A program made the position numbers and the translations under genes. A stretch of DNA of 64,000 nt from Myrica gale (Eukaryota; Streptophyta; Magnoliopsida; Fagales; Myricaceae): NCBI GenBank assembly GCA_963930655.1, contig OZ005606.1, forward strand, positions 15,664,001 to 15,728,000, in the 5' to 3' direction. The notes beneath the pieces are model-generated. The model worked only from the letters and a program-made list of their open reading frames with translations. It had not been told where the DNA came from and ran no database searches. Shown one piece after another: positions 11,901 through 23,740 of the stretch; the stretch's first letter is position 1, and each line of letters opens with the position of its first letter.

Positions 11901-14900
11901 GGGATTGCTTTCAGCCATATGTGGTAGTACTTGTCTCACCCTTAGGTTTCCGTTGCACTATTTCATAGTCATAACCTCCATAGCACGAGAGAGTTATTGA
12001 TACACAATACGTCTCTACCAAAACCCTATATGCCTAAAGAGCATTTCGTCAAATTTTCATGCAGGCATATAATGCTGCAATTATTGGTTTTATTCAGGAC
12101 TAATACCTAATCTTAGACCTAATTTTGTATTTCCTACGCCCGACACCAATATCTTGGAAGGCAATACGGTAACAGGAATGAGAAGCCTGTAATTTAAGTG
12201 GTGCTTAATAGCCTACTAAAAAATAGTTTAATGCAAAAGTCATTCTTCCTTGAAAATGAGAAGGAGATACTTAAAGAGTCTCCTTCCCAGAGACTAATTG
12301 CTTGTGCATATGAGTTCTAGAAGTTTGATGTTATTTCATGTCAACACCAATCATTTGATATTGATGGTGTTTTGTCAATAGACTTTTTTTGTGACTAGGC
12401 ATTTGTGCATTAAAGATGTGCAGAGGATAATAACCTGCTGGCCATAATGTGCATGATTATCAACTCCCTCTTTACAGCCCACAATTGAACCTATACTCTG
12501 CACTGCTGACTGCAGGTGAGATCTCTAACTCTAGATGTCAGAGTTTGGGAACCTACTGTATTGGACTTGTTTCGGAACTTGGGTAATTCTTTTTGCAACT
12601 CCATATGGGAGGGATTGCTTATGCTTGAGAATGAAAGGTAAGATTTTCTTGTAGTATGTAGCATATAGGCTATATTCATGAGTTTATCTCATAGTTGTTA
12701 ATATTTTTTTTGTATACTTCACTGTGCTTGTTGCCCTGTGAAATAGTTGTTATGAATGAATAGAGGCTATGGGATATTTGTTAATATCTCTTTCTATGTT
12801 ATTTGTTCGACGTGGTCTTCTTTTCACGCACTGTTCATAGAATATGCTTTGTGTAGAGGAAAGCAACAAAGCGAAGGAAAAAGAGTCGATTTTGTGCCTT
12901 ATTCCATGTCATAGTGCTTTGTTTGTTTAATTTGTTTTTAGTATTTTTATATCTTTTTCCCTTCTTTCCAGCAGTGGCGTTTTCTTTGTTTTTTTTTGGG
13001 GGGAAAGGACAGACAGGGGAGAGGGAAGGGCATATGTGTGTCCATGTGGAACTGCTCAATGCATGTTGTTTGTTCATCTGCTCAAACAAATTGCATTGGT
13101 ATCATCTTCCACTACTCTGCATATTACACATCCACCAGGATGGTGTACCAACAAATAGATGACTTTGGTGCTATCCATCACTCTCGCATATAACATGATC
13201 CGATAATGCTTTGAGAAACCTGTCTATGTTTGCTAGGGCCGAGTTGAGATTAATGCTACGGATTAACGCCTGGAATGTTTGAGATTGAATTTTGGTCGGA
13301 AGCATTATGGTTTAAATGGTCAACAGAGGGTTGAAATAGAGCAAAGGCAGCTTGCCCCAAACATTTTTGCAGCAACTCCATTTGGATTTTATTATTACTA
13401 ATCCAGTTGGTAAATTGAAGGTCAAGTCCCAGTGAAATATGTTGGGTTTTGGATTTGGAAGGGTGAAGAAATTATATATTTTTTGGGTTAAAAAGAGACT
13501 GTTGAGGGCAGTGTAGAGAACCGTGAGTACCAATCCTGTGCAGAGAAAAAAGAAAAAGAAGATAACATTCAGATTTAACTCTTTTTTCTGTTCTTGGCAT
13601 AGGCTGTCACTAGCTTTTGACAAATGTGTTTTTTCTGTACTGTTTCTGGAAGACAAGTTTTGGCTGTTTTACAAATAAATCGGAGACAAATTCACTAAGC
13701 TTCTGCAAATTCCTTCTCTTTGATTTATTGATTTATTTTTATTTGTAAAAAATTAGTTCAAATTGTTTTTGTAACTGCGATTAATGATTAGATAATGCTG
13801 CACTCATAAAACGTGGCAGTTGCGAAAAAATTTTAAGATGGTTAGTGTTGCTTTCTACATCATCGTCTTACATCAACTTTTAGAGTCTTGGAACTGATTT
13901 GATTTCTTCTCATTTATGGTTCCCCAAGTCTTTGGCTCTATGTATTTAACTCAACAGAGAGAGTTGATACATGGTAAATTCGGCCAGGAAAGGGTGAAAG
14001 AAGTATCTATATGTCAATTCAGCTTTTTTAAATCCTTTCCAACTGGTGGATTGAGCCATTGTCCATGTGTTCTGTGGAAGACATTACTTTTATAAAATCA
14101 TTGGTTTTGAATCCTAGTGTAATAATCTTATTCAGGCTAGATAAATCAACTGCTGTGGTAACGATGGTTACAAAGCCGCGTGCCCAAGATGTCATTTCCG
14201 ACAAGGAGAAGTACATTCAAGCAAAGGTGATCAGTTGATTCCCTTTCCGTATTGTTGTGGTGCTGATTATAATAACAAGTTGGTCTTTTCTTGCATGTTG
14301 CTCTTCAATTCCTTTTTTTTTGTGAGGGTCTATAGATTAGCATAATGATGCTGTGTATGTTGAGATGCGAAAATATGCATCCAATCTAGGGAAGAGGGCG
14401 GCCAAATTATAATAAAAGTCTATAAATTGTCCTTCCAAATTCTACATATATTCAAATTGTGATTAATTTAGCATATGCACCACCTCCTTTCTAAGCGAAT
14501 TACCACCGGTTAGGGCATGATATGTCTTGTTCTAGATGATACAAGCATGGTATTCTCTCTGAGCAAGTTTAATGGACGCTTATAGATCATCAATAGGAGC
14601 TACCAACTTTTACTGGTCCCAGATTTTTTATCAAATTTGTGGCTGTTAGCCAAATAAATAACTGCTCTTCTTCGTTTTTGTATTGCTCCATCTTGTGTGA
14701 CGTCCTAAATATGAGATGGAAATTGAAATCGTGCTGACAGTCAGTATCTTTCTCTTACTTCTGTTTCCCTTTTCTAGTATGCATCGCTTTTCTTATCAAC
14801 GAGTTCATTCTGTAATATTCTCCTAATGTGTTGGTCGTTTCTGGACCTATTAAAGACACCCAAAATAACTCTGAAATCGCTTTTACTGTCATAGAGGTAA

Positions 14901-16170
14901 TGAACAAACTTTTGAGCCGTCAATTCAGAGCAGGGATTTAACTATCATAATCTTTCTTACCAGGGTAAAGAAGCATTCTCATATGATACATGCAGTATCT
15001 GTTTCGTCAGACTCTTATTTTGATTTTCATCACTCTTTACCCTCTGCCTGTGTTGTGGAAAGAGGCTCAAACCTTTCAAATGAAGCATGACATTCTAACT
15101 CTGAAGCAGTATGTAGAGAAATTGCTTGTCATCAGAGAAGCAACTGCAACTGCTTCCCATGCAACAAGCATCTGGCAAGCCTTGAAGAACAATGATTTGA
15201 GAGAAGTATATCGCCTTATTGTGATATCTGACATGAATCTCATCAACACCACATTTGATGGTGTGGCTGGTGACCATTTATTTCACCATGTGGATGCACG
15301 AGACATGGATGCAACGGAAACAAAACAGCCTGATCCAGCAGCCTGTGAAAATATCAACACCTCCAAAGAGCCAGGGAACCGTCTTCAAGGTTGTTCCTTG
15401 TTGCATCTGGCATGTGACATTGGCAATCCGTTGATGCTTGAGTTGTTGCTGCAATTTGGCGCCGATGTAAACACTCGTGACTTCCATGGAAGGACTTCTT
15501 TGCACCACTGCATTGCCAGAGGGAACAACCTACTGGCAAGACTCCTACTAAGAAGGTAATACATCTGTTGTGACTCCAATTGTGAAAGTTGTTCATTATT
15601 CTTGGAAAAGGCGAAGGTTTGTTTTTCCTTTCTGGGTAATAAGAGTGTGATAGTCCCATTTTCTTAAAAATGACCGAATTTATTTTATTTTATCGGAAAA
15701 AAGAATGATGGCAATGATAATCCTCAATAGGCTAATTGCCCTCATCACTTCAAACGGGGATACTTCTTGATCGGGCTTTGTCACCTCTAGGAATTTTGTA
15801 AATATTTGTCATATATTGGTGATGACAAAGATCTGGTAGCCTTCAGGTCTGATTATTCCAGTTTCTCGATTTGGGCTAGTTGAATCTTAATCTTCTAAAC
15901 TGACATTCATGTGTTAACTCTTCTAATTCTAAAATAGAGAATGATCGATCTAATTAGATACTAATAGAGGAATACATAGCAAAATTTCATCATTTTGACG
16001 TCCATTGGCTCATATATGATGCCTAACATTTTAAGTCTTGCAGAGGCGCACATCCATGGATTAGGGATGGTGGTGGGTTCAGTGTACTCGAAAGAGCTAT
16101 GGAGAGGGGAGCAATAGCTGATGAGGAGCTATTTATATTGCTTTCTGAGTCGACTAACAAGATCACCTGA
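2905..16170 (+). CDS. AGD: ARF GTPase-activating protein, ACAP class (AGD2/AGD4-like), 3' part, nine exons
   Basis: It stimulates GTP hydrolysis on ARF small GTPases at membranes (vesicle traffic, family knowledge). Exons, all with GT/AG borders and a continuous frame: 2905-3117, 3246-3377, 5091-5309, 10853-10939, 11048-11308, 12516-12637, 14136-14226, 15110-15555, 16044-16170. Together they encode about 565 residues to a TGA stop. Domains in order: the BAR tail ([10 protein letters not shown]); a PH domain at about 72-217 (GYLLKQ..., [18 protein letters not shown], [11 protein letters not shown]); and an ArfGAP zinc finger at about 250-340 with C-x2-C-x16-C-x2-C (about residues 268, 271, 288, 291), followed by SGVHR with the arginine finger. 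Ankyrin repeats close the protein ([31 protein letters not shown]). Full-length relatives have about 780 residues, so about 210 N-terminal BAR residues are not in the window. No broken exon was seen. AGD1 or AGD3 type is the alternative subgroup. Confidence 0.93.
3378..5090 (+). other. ARF-GAP intron between the two PH exons
   Basis: AT-rich intron of about 1.7 kb with a GTATGT donor and a TTTTGGCAG acceptor. Short ORFs here have no recognisable content. No transposon ends were identified. Confidence 0.7.
6115..6974 (-). other. Paired 13-mer module in intronic LTR
   Basis: On the plus strand CTGGAATGACACA (6115-6127) and its exact reverse complement TGTGTCATTCCAG (6962-6974) bracket about 0.83 kb. 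Near the first lies the hairpin TGAGTC-AAAAA-GACTCA (6140-6156). In LTR sense, four GTAAGT words lie just upstream of the 5' arm. The same arrangement, with base-pair-preserving changes, occurs in the other long LTRs. Confidence 0.6.
6777..6957 (+). repeat. 46 bp tandem repeat, about four copies
   Basis: CATGTCATGCTT-type units start at 6777, 6823, 6869 and 6915 (period 46). They are nearly identical in the last three copies. The sister LTR at 55495-55555 has about one unit, so this array expanded after the two LTR copies separated, or shrank in the other. Confidence 0.85.
9285..9540 (-). repeat. Dense CTTATC/GATAAG cluster in LTR family A
   Basis: About ten CTTATC words lie in about 250 bp, including a perfect inverted repeat CTTGCTTATCA-CTA-TGATAAGCAAG at about 9451-9475. 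GATAAG is the core of the plant I-box. The cluster is present again at 57865-58105 and, on the other strand, at 54190-54435 and 58640-58800. A regulatory role is inference. Confidence 0.55.
11309..16043 (+). other. ARF-GAP introns between ArfGAP and ankyrin exons
   Basis: Introns 11309-12515, 12638-14135, 14227-15109 and 15556-16043, all GT/AG. They are AT-rich and hold no second gene. A GC-richer block at about 11690-12000 differs in composition from its surroundings and may be an old insertion, but no ends were found. Confidence 0.6.
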
Positions 16171-16437
16171 TGGAAACTTGCTTCATTTGTTGTCTTTAAC
16201 CGCGCCGCTACGACCGGCCTGCCGTTAGTTGTAATCATGAACACAATCTGATACTTCCCCATTCATAGCAGTGTAATCATGAACAAAAATCCCGTCCTTT
16301 CTATTCATTGATTCCGTAGTTTCTGTATTTTTGTTTCCCTCCATAATGGCGGTTAGTTGGAGTGATCAGAGACTTAGTGCAATAGTATTTGTAACTAAAA
16401 GTAGTGGTGTTTTAAATTAGTCTAGCTTTGTTCAATC

Positions 16438-16443
16438 AATAAA
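16438..16443 (+). terminator. Candidate poly(A) signal of the ARF-GAP gene
   Basis: AATAAA lies about 270 bp after the TGA stop, in a T/A-rich context with GTTTTAAATT just upstream. This position is normal for a plant 3' UTR. No transcript evidence is available. Confidence 0.5.
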
Positions 16444-16479
16444 ACAATATTTACTCGAGATAGTTGCTCACCAGTTGGA

Positions 16480-17929
16480 TTGTGGGCTGTGGCGGATCTA
16501 GGATTGAAGTCTTAGGGGCGGAGTCATAGAAGGGAAATATTCATTTTTTATGAAATATTTTGAATGTAAAAAAAATTACAACTAAACATACAAGATCTCA
16601 AAAAATTCAATACTACATGTCATGCATTTTCACACAAACTCCAATATCAATATACCATCAAATCATTCTGCAAGTTTTTCACCCAACAATTATACAAAAA
16701 ATAATATAAATGTTTACTCTTGATTGAAATTAGCAACTAAAGGATGGAAAAAAAAATTGAGATCGAAAAAAATTTGAAGTTTAAAAGAAAGAACGAACTT
16801 ACATAGACCGAAACAAAGTCAAAATAAAATATATATATATATATATTAAAATTAAAGTTGTCATGTGTAAAGCCGCAGAAGAAATTGAAATTGAGAGAAA
16901 TAAATAACAAAATAAAAACAAAAACTAGTATTTAGGTCATAAAATAAATTGCATCTCTAGGTGAAATTTTAATTCCATTAGCATTTGTTATTATTTTAAA
17001 AGATACTTTAATTCATTTATTATTTGTTGTCATTTTAAAGGGTATGATTTTTAAAGCATTAAATTTGTCTCATTCATTTTTACTGATCAATGGTATTTAA
17101 ATGAATAAAAAGTGGATAGTATTTTTGGCCTTACAAAAGAGATTTTTTCAAAATATTTGGGGGAGGTAAATGATTTTTGAAGGTGTGAAATTGGGTTGGG
17201 ATAATAGTTTTGGCCTTAAAAATGTTTAAAAGGAAAAAATTTCAAAATGTTTGGAAGTTATGGTTTTGATCCATTTTAATAAATAGTTATTGGGCTTTCA
17301 AATTCATCATAAAGATCCACATGTTTGCCATTTTTATCAAACAAATTCATTCATTAAATTTTTATGTATAAAGTTAACAATTCACACGTAAGTTTCAATT
17401 ATATGTTGACACGTGTCGCTTAAAACTAAAATCATTTGAATTATAAGTTTTTTAAGATATTTTATTAGATCTTTTTCCTATTTTTTGTTTTCAAAAAAAA
17501 ACTAAATTATTTTAAAAATTATAATTTTAAGAGAAAGATTTATTTGACAAAAATTACAAACTTAGAGACCTTATAATTAATTTGAAAACCGAAAAACGAT
17601 TTGTTAAAGGAAGTCAAAACTTAAGGACGAAATTGATATTTAACCCTAAACTAATGTGAAGTGGGGATAGAGCTTTTTTGGGATAGTGTTTGTTTAGTTA
17701 CGTGTATCCAGGTAAAATGCTGGCATTTGCCTTCTTACTTGTACATGCTAAACTGAATGTTTTCATGAATCGTTCCAAATACTTTCGCGGACTGAAAAGC
17801 TTATACCTCTCAGGAGGTTAAGGAGGCTTTTCAAGGACATTTCTGGAATGGGTTTGAGAAGTTAGTGGATCTAACTCAAATCTATAAATTACTCCAAAGC
17901 CAAACCTAAAATCCGGTCGAAGTGAAGTT
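16480..17929. other. Intergenic, probably transposon-derived AT-rich DNA
   Basis: No gene. It begins with a GTGGCGGATCTAGGATTG-like phrase that often marks degraded plant transposons. An AT microsatellite lies at 16829-16846 and AT-rich sequence runs to about 17650. No terminal repeats were defined. Confidence 0.35.
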
Positions 17930-18561
17930 GTGCGGAATTAAAAATCATTGAAATAATCTTTGCGAATCTTTACGAATTTGTCGATCTCACCACATGAGTA
18001 ACCCAAATGCTATCCTTCTTTTGAATTTGTGCCTCATAGTTGTTTTGGAGTTTCTATTTTTAAAGTTTTGATTTTCTATTATTCCAAATTTTTGCTTCTA
18101 GAAATTATGATCGTGGTCAATCAACATATCACAATTGACCTTCGAGAATGTAAGATTGATTTGTGAAATAATGTTTGCTAATAATTAATTGCTTAGTTTT
18201 GCGTTCAGTATGCTTAAATTCCATATGAGCCTATAGCTTTGGGATATTATTACTAATAAAAATTTTAGCTCATATAATTCTTAATTCTTGATCACTAATC
18301 AATTGTCTAAAATTGTTTGAAAATAATTTCATTTATATTTACATAATATATATAAACTTTGAAAAACAATTTTTACAAAATCTCACTGGTCAGGATTTCC
18401 TTTTTCAGTCCAACATTTTACAAACAATAAATATATTGCCTCAACTCTAAGGATAATATAAGCTAATAGTGTTGAATATCATTATCTACGTGAGTGATAA
18501 TTTCCATTCATATTTAATCTCATTCATTGCAATATCTACGTGAGGGCATACATCTAATAAT
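17930..18561 (-). mobile_element. Copia LTR/3' fragment (minus orientation)
   Basis: It shares order and wording with 42840-43480 (a CAACATAT-ACAAT word, a GAGCC-x-ATA word, an AATATATATA block followed by a GAAAAAC...TTTTACAAAAT phrase, then a CTCTAAGGAT word). In reverse it resembles the leader and LTR of the copia element starting near 28870. No ORF and no target duplication were found. It is a degraded copy. Confidence 0.5.
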
Positions 18562-19955
18562 TGTTGGGTTTAGTTCACACTCAATGTTTCGATGATTACA
18601 ATAAAAGGACTAAATTTATAAAATGAACATCTTCAAAAACAAAAACATTGTCATCAAAGAGTCAAAAAGATGCAAGAATTGAAGTGCAATAGTTCAAGAC
18701 TTGAAGACCTTAGGGCACTTTTTGTAACTCTAAAAATCATTATTTGGATAGTCTTGATCACACACTCACTTTACAAAGAAGTTAGAAAAATTCATTTCCA
18801 ACCATTTTTCTAAATTCAAATGAGTTTTTGTCGATACCGAACGACCCCTTGCCTGGTCATCTGGTATGTGTATTGGTTTCACAAGGTGTAACTGCGAAGA
18901 GTTTGAGTCTTTTTGGTCAAATCTGTATCTGATTCAATACCGTACGATCAACAATCAACAGGTACGTATACCGGTTGCTTTCGTTCTTTGAACCGGATGC
19001 AACCGTAATAATAACAAAATTTTATTTGACTCTATTTTAACTGAATTCACTGTAGGACGAACAACAATCAGCAGATATAGTAGTGTTACAAAAATATTCG
19101 AACTTCAAGTTTAAAAATTAGTTACGTTGACAACAATCACAGGAACCAGATCCACTAGTATAGGTGTTCCGATTGACCTGTATGTTAGGAAACAAAATAT
19201 TTTTAAATTTGAAATTCTGTGAATCTCGTTTGAAGCCAATGGTCACAAAATACTGGATCCACTGGTATAAATATCCCGATCGATTGATAGACATAGATTT
19301 TTCCTATGACCTAAAAATGTTCAGTATTCAATTGGAGTCTTTAAAAGAAATTTTCCAGAAATGTAAATTGAGTTGAACCTTCATATTTTCGTGCATATCA
19401 TCTTTAAGCCTTGGCTTCTTATTTTTACAAGCTTTCACACAAATTATTCACTTTCAAGCTTACTCATTGTGTGAGCTTTTGAGATAAAATTCAAATTGTA
19501 ATCATCTACTCTGTGAGAGAGTCAAATTCTTATATCTTTTCATTCAATAAAGGTTGGTTCCTAAAAGTCAGGTTGAACACCAAAAGAAGTTAGGAGAAGA
19601 CATATCTCTAACTTGGTTTGGAGCTTACATAGAGGTTATTTCAAGCTCGGTTGAGTTGTGAGTGTTGAGCTGGAAAAACACTTGTAAGGTTCTCTAGTAC
19701 CTGAAAGCTAGAGTATGAGCTATTACCTTGGCTAGAAGAGGTTGGTGTGGAAATCCTCAAGGCTTGTTAAAGGAGCTCGAGGAGTGAACATGGGCAATGT
19801 CGTTGAACTACCTAAAAATTCAAGTGTTTGATCTTTCTAACCTTACTCTTCATATTTGTTTGATCACCTAAATTTTTTATATTAATTTCGAAAAAGATTT
19901 TATAACTCAATTCACCTCCGCTTGGATTCCTTAATCCTTCTTTGGGCTTTCAACA
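18562..19955 (+). mobile_element. Copia-type LTR, about 1.4 kb, isolated copy
   Basis: It starts TGTTGGGTTTAG and ends CTTTCAACA. Internal phrases match the LTR at 52695-62984 in order: a GATTACAATAAA-like start block, ATGCAAGAATTGAAG, GACCTTAGGG, TTGTAACTC, the AACTACCTAAAAATT word and a CAATTCACCTCC end block. No matching 5 bp target duplication is visible (ATAAT against ATCTC), so one edge may be rearranged. No internal region adjoins it. Confidence 0.65.
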
Positions 19956-20204
19956 ATCTCTCAGTTGCACCCAAAATCACTCACTCATACATGTATCTAA
20001 CATCATAACCACTCACACATGTATCTAACACCATAGACGCTAAATGTTTCTCAAGGTGTGGCGAACTCCATAAACTTAAGGTAGGCATTATCATAATTTA
20101 TTGAAACCGTCTAAAATTGGTCACTTTGTATTGTAACTTGTAAATCTATTTGGTGTTACTCTAACTCATGACATAACTGCTAACATGCTAATTTCAAAAT
20201 CTAG

Positions 20205-20402
20205 CACTACAAGAAGAATGACATTTTGTTTTGTGACAACAAATTTTAACACCTAAAGTAGCATTTTAGGAATGTAACGTGAATTCTTCACAAGCTCTAC
20301 TTTGGTAACAAAATTCTAATTTCATCACTAAAGACATCATAAATGTTTTGTGCAGAGTTTTTTTGACAAAAAATTTATCACAAAAAGAAATGTAATATTA
20401 AG
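20205..20402 (+). mobile_element. CACTA-type transposon end (lone terminus)
   Basis: CACTACAAGAAGAATG at 20205 matches the diagnostic CACTACAAGAA terminus of plant En/Spm-CACTA elements. It is followed by subterminal-like repeats (a TGTGACAACAAATTTT word, and a GACAAAAAATTTATCAC word near 20370). No matching TTCTTGTAGTG end was found to the right, so it is truncated or very diverged. The right border given is approximate. Confidence 0.5.
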
Positions 20403-20419
20403 GGAAAAATACACTTTTG

Positions 20420-20730
20420 GCTCCCCAATTATTGAGGTACTAGCACTTTGCACCTCGTTTATCAATTTAGTTACATTTCACCTCCTAACTACCTCATACT
20501 TACAGAATGCACCTCGACGTCAGGGATTTTGTCGTTTTAGACGAAAAAGAGTGCACATGACGGGCACGTGACTCATGGTGACATTTTATGCCTCATTTAT
20601 CCATTAGAAAAAAAATACTCTTCACCCCCAACTATTGAGATATTAGCACTTTGCACCCCATATTACTAATGGAAAAAAAAATGTGCACGTGTCCCATAGT
20701 GACATTTTATGCCCCTTTTACCCCTTGTTT
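20420..20730 (+). repeat. Imperfect duplicated block
   Basis: The phrase ATTGAG-x-TA-x-TAGCACTTTGCACC occurs near 20431 and 20631, and GTGACATTTTATGCC near 20578 and 20698. It looks like a partly duplicated transposon segment. No gene. Confidence 0.45.
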
Positions 20731-21108
20731 TACGAGTGAACATAACAAGTTTGAAACTTTCTGAAAATTTTCATTTCTTTTGACATATCATTCTCGTGTG
20801 AAGACCAACGACCGATAACTTACTGAACAATGATGTCATCACATAGGTGCGTAATGGTCCTCAGTTATTCAACCCTTGAGATGTGTCGCCACCATGGTAG
20901 AAGAGTGTTGAGGCGGCTACAAGAGCAACATAGTAGGATTAATGAAGAGGCTGCAAGAGTTGTATCCTTAAGATGCCATCATGGTTCAGTAAGCTATCGG
21001 GGTCCGCTAAGCAGAGAAGAAAGAGATGGTCTATGAAGCTCAGGTGGAGCCTAGGTTGGGTTTCGATGGCTGGGGAAGAAGTCGATTTGGATGGGTTGTT
21101 TAGGGAGG
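20731..21108. other. Unrecognised sequence left of the MITE
   Basis: An open frame of 69 codons (20830-21036) has no recognisable domain. Together with sequence right of the MITE (21528-21740) it might be a captured gene fragment, but there is no support beyond slightly higher GC. Confidence 0.25.
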
Positions 21109-21527
21109 CAGGGCCGGCTCAAACTAAATGGGAGCCTAAGGCCTATAAATTATTAGGCCTTTTATATAAAATTTAATTATATAACATATTTAAAGGCCCC
21201 ATTAATTATTTTTTATAGGACTCTCGTACATGACATCAAGGCCTCATGACTCGCACGGTTAGAAAATTTATAAGACATATTTTTTCTTTGAGTAAAGTTC
21301 AAAAATATATCACTGATAGCTGACAAAAAGATAGATAGTCCACTCATAATAAAAAAATGAAAATATTGCATCTTGCTACTACTATTTTTATTTCTTAGCT
21401 CACTTGTCTTTTATTTCTTGGGTCATCTACAATATAAAAAAAATATTTTTTTTGCTCTTTAAGAGGCCTTGCTTAGGGTGAGGCCTTAGGCAACTACCTA
21501 AGTTGTCTTACCCTTGAGCCGACCCTG
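21109..21527 (+). mobile_element. hAT-type MITE, 419 bp
   Basis: The terminal inverted repeats are CAGGGCCGGCTCAA at the left and TTGAGCCGACCCTG at the right (13 of 14 match). It is flanked by 8 bp TAGGGAGG (21101-21108) and CAGGGAGG (21528-21535), a 7 of 8 target duplication of hAT size. The interior is AT-rich with AGGCC words and has no transposase. Confidence 0.85.
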
Positions 21528-22026
21528 CAGGGAGGGCTTCACTCTATTGTTCTAAATGTTATTGGGGAGGGGGTTGTTGTCGGGGAGGGGTAGTTGTCGG
21601 GGAGGGGTAGTTTGCTTCATGTGGTGGCATCAAACCTTGCATGGCCTTGGTCAGCCACATTGGATTTGTTCGTTAGTTTTTTTTGGACTCGTGATTACTG
21701 GAGGACTAAATCAGCGCGTCATCAAGCTCGCAGACTGAGGTGAGATGAAGTGAGCCCTAAGGACTAAACTGAGAAAATGTTAAACCCTAGGAATTGCAGA
21801 CTAATTTAGCCTTAATTTTAAAACTAGATGAAAATGCTAATTTCTTTTAGAAGAGAGAAATCCCATATAGTAAGGCCACTCAAAAGTGATGCCCGTCTAA
21901 GCTACACACATGCCTCCCCGGCAGGAAATTGAACCAAGCTAATTTGTTACAAACTGAACTGTGAGTGTGTGGTTACAAGCAAAAAAAAACCTGAGTGAGT
22001 GGTTTTGTGAAATTGAGTAAAGCTAA

Positions 22027-22168
22027 TTTTAAATTTAAATTTTCTAAAAAAAGAGAGATCCGGATGCTATTTCTGCATTTTGGCACATACAACTGCATTT
22101 TAAATTTAAATTTTCTAAAAAAAAAGAGATCCGGATACTATTTCTGCATTTTGGCACATGCAAGTTGC
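22027..22168 (+). repeat. 71 bp tandem duplication
   Basis: Two units start at 22027 and 22098. Each opens with TTTTAAATTTAAATTTTC, passes through GATCCGGAT and ends at TTTTGGCACAT. They differ at only a few positions, so the duplication is recent. No gene. Confidence 0.85.
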
Positions 22169-22169
22169 A

Positions 22170-23740
22170 ACTGCCATTAAATGGAGTCATGTGTCAGGTT
22201 CTTTTAGGAGCTTTTGCTGAGGACGACTCATTTATTACTGATCGCCTTGGCCTTGAATACGTTCACCCATTTGCTCTGCACTTTTTTCGAACCCCCTACC
22301 GTTCTCTCTCTTCCTCTCTTCCTGCAATAATTACAACATATTCCGAGTTCGGATAGATCTATTAGCACTTTTAATCTTTTCACTGCATTACAGAGAATTC
22401 CTTTCTTTCTGAGCTGAAAATTCATTAATTTGATCATGCCGTTTTTCCTCCCGATGCATTCCCAAGAAAAAAATTTGTGATTTTTGTTCCATTTCCATGT
22501 GATTTTTCCAGGAAATCTGAACTTGTTTGCAAATTCAATTTCGTGCGCTGAAGGTGAAGATGCAAGAGAACTAACATAGTTTTTTTTTGGGGGTAAATTG
22601 AAGCAACACAGTCTTGAGTAACGCTTGCTTTCATTGTTTCTTCTCAGCGATCACCAGTGGGGGATTCAACAAAAACAACTCAAAACAATAATCGAAGGAC
22701 TTTGGTTGGCAGTCCTGGATCCCATTCGACATTGCCATTGTGGTAGCGAAAGGTGCCAACAAAGTTTTTAGCAGCCCAAGACGCAACAGTAAAAATATGC
22801 GAGTAATTGTACTATTTTTTGAATTTCTTTAGTTTTATTTATTTTTTCTTTTTTTTCTTTAGTTGGAGAATAGAGAAATCACAGAGACGAGGAAAGAATA
22901 TAGCTCCCTATCTCTCTGCAAATTCTGAGATGAGTTCACGTGAAGGTAACACTGTGATGTCCGTGAGTTTTGGGAACAAAATGTTGTGAGAAACAATTGA
23001 GATGTTTGATTTTGAAAATTCTGAGTATTTAAGTTTGAAAAATATTATAAAGTAAAGATGTGTTATAAGATCGTGTGAAAAGATGAAGATAGAAAATTTT
23101 TAATAAAAAAATATAATAATAAAAAATTATGTGATTAATTTTTTATTATTAAATTTAAAATTTTAAAATTTTTTAATAAAAAATTATGTAATAAATTTTT
23201 TATTATTAAACCTAAATTTTTAGAATCAAATTATTAATCCTCAGATCAGACAAATATCCACTCTATTGTCTCCACTTGCTGACTTCTCAAGGCTCTCACC
23301 AAGCTGAAGTAGATGACCTACCTACCTTTATTGCGTGTCAGTTTCAATTTTTTGTTCAAGCTGTTGTCTTCGCCTCATATAGTTGTAGCCAATCCAAACG
23401 AGAAGAGAGAGACATTGAAAATGGCTGCCGTTGGCGGTCTTAGTCTGCGGAGAGGATGCAACGGATGGCGGTAGAATATCTCTTTGGGTTTGGAACGTGC
23501 TGTTTGGAAAGGAAAAGCGCCAAAAAGCACCAGAAAAAATGGGAGGAATTCTACCGGAGAATCTATGGATGCATTTGAAATTCCAGAACTGCAGGCGGAG
23601 GTGTTCTGATGTTGCTGTTTATGGAAACAATATCAAATAATCTCAGTGAGAAAGGTTCTTTTTGCATCTAAGGTCCCTCTTTCTCCCATACTTACCATTA
23701 CTGATTTACACTGCAGACACAGGTCGTAAACATTGTTCTC
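22170..23740 (+). other. Upstream region of the LRR kinase gene
   Basis: No separate gene. It contains an AT-rich direct-repeat block at about 23090-23230 (two copies of an AAAAATTATGT...ATTTTTTATTATTAAA phrase), probably an old MITE. A TATA-like CATATAGT lies near 23376. If transcription starts below it, the 5' UTR would be about 0.3 kb and contain short upstream ATGs (for example 23420). This promoter assignment is weak inference. Confidence 0.35.

Noticed and set aside
11767..12000. 77-codon ORF in an ARF-GAP intron
   Set aside because: Flanked by good splice sites of the host gene that skip it; no family pattern.
18562..19955. Intact element with target duplication
   Set aside because: Flanking 5-mers do not match (ATAAT and ATCTC), so only an LTR-like copy is claimed.
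20830..21036. Possible small gene interrupted by the hAT MITE
   Set aside because: Joining the two sides of the MITE gives no recognisable protein and no splice signals.
23431..23640. 69-codon ORF upstream of the LRR kinase
   Set aside because: No recognisable domain; likely 5' UTR or promoter DNA.
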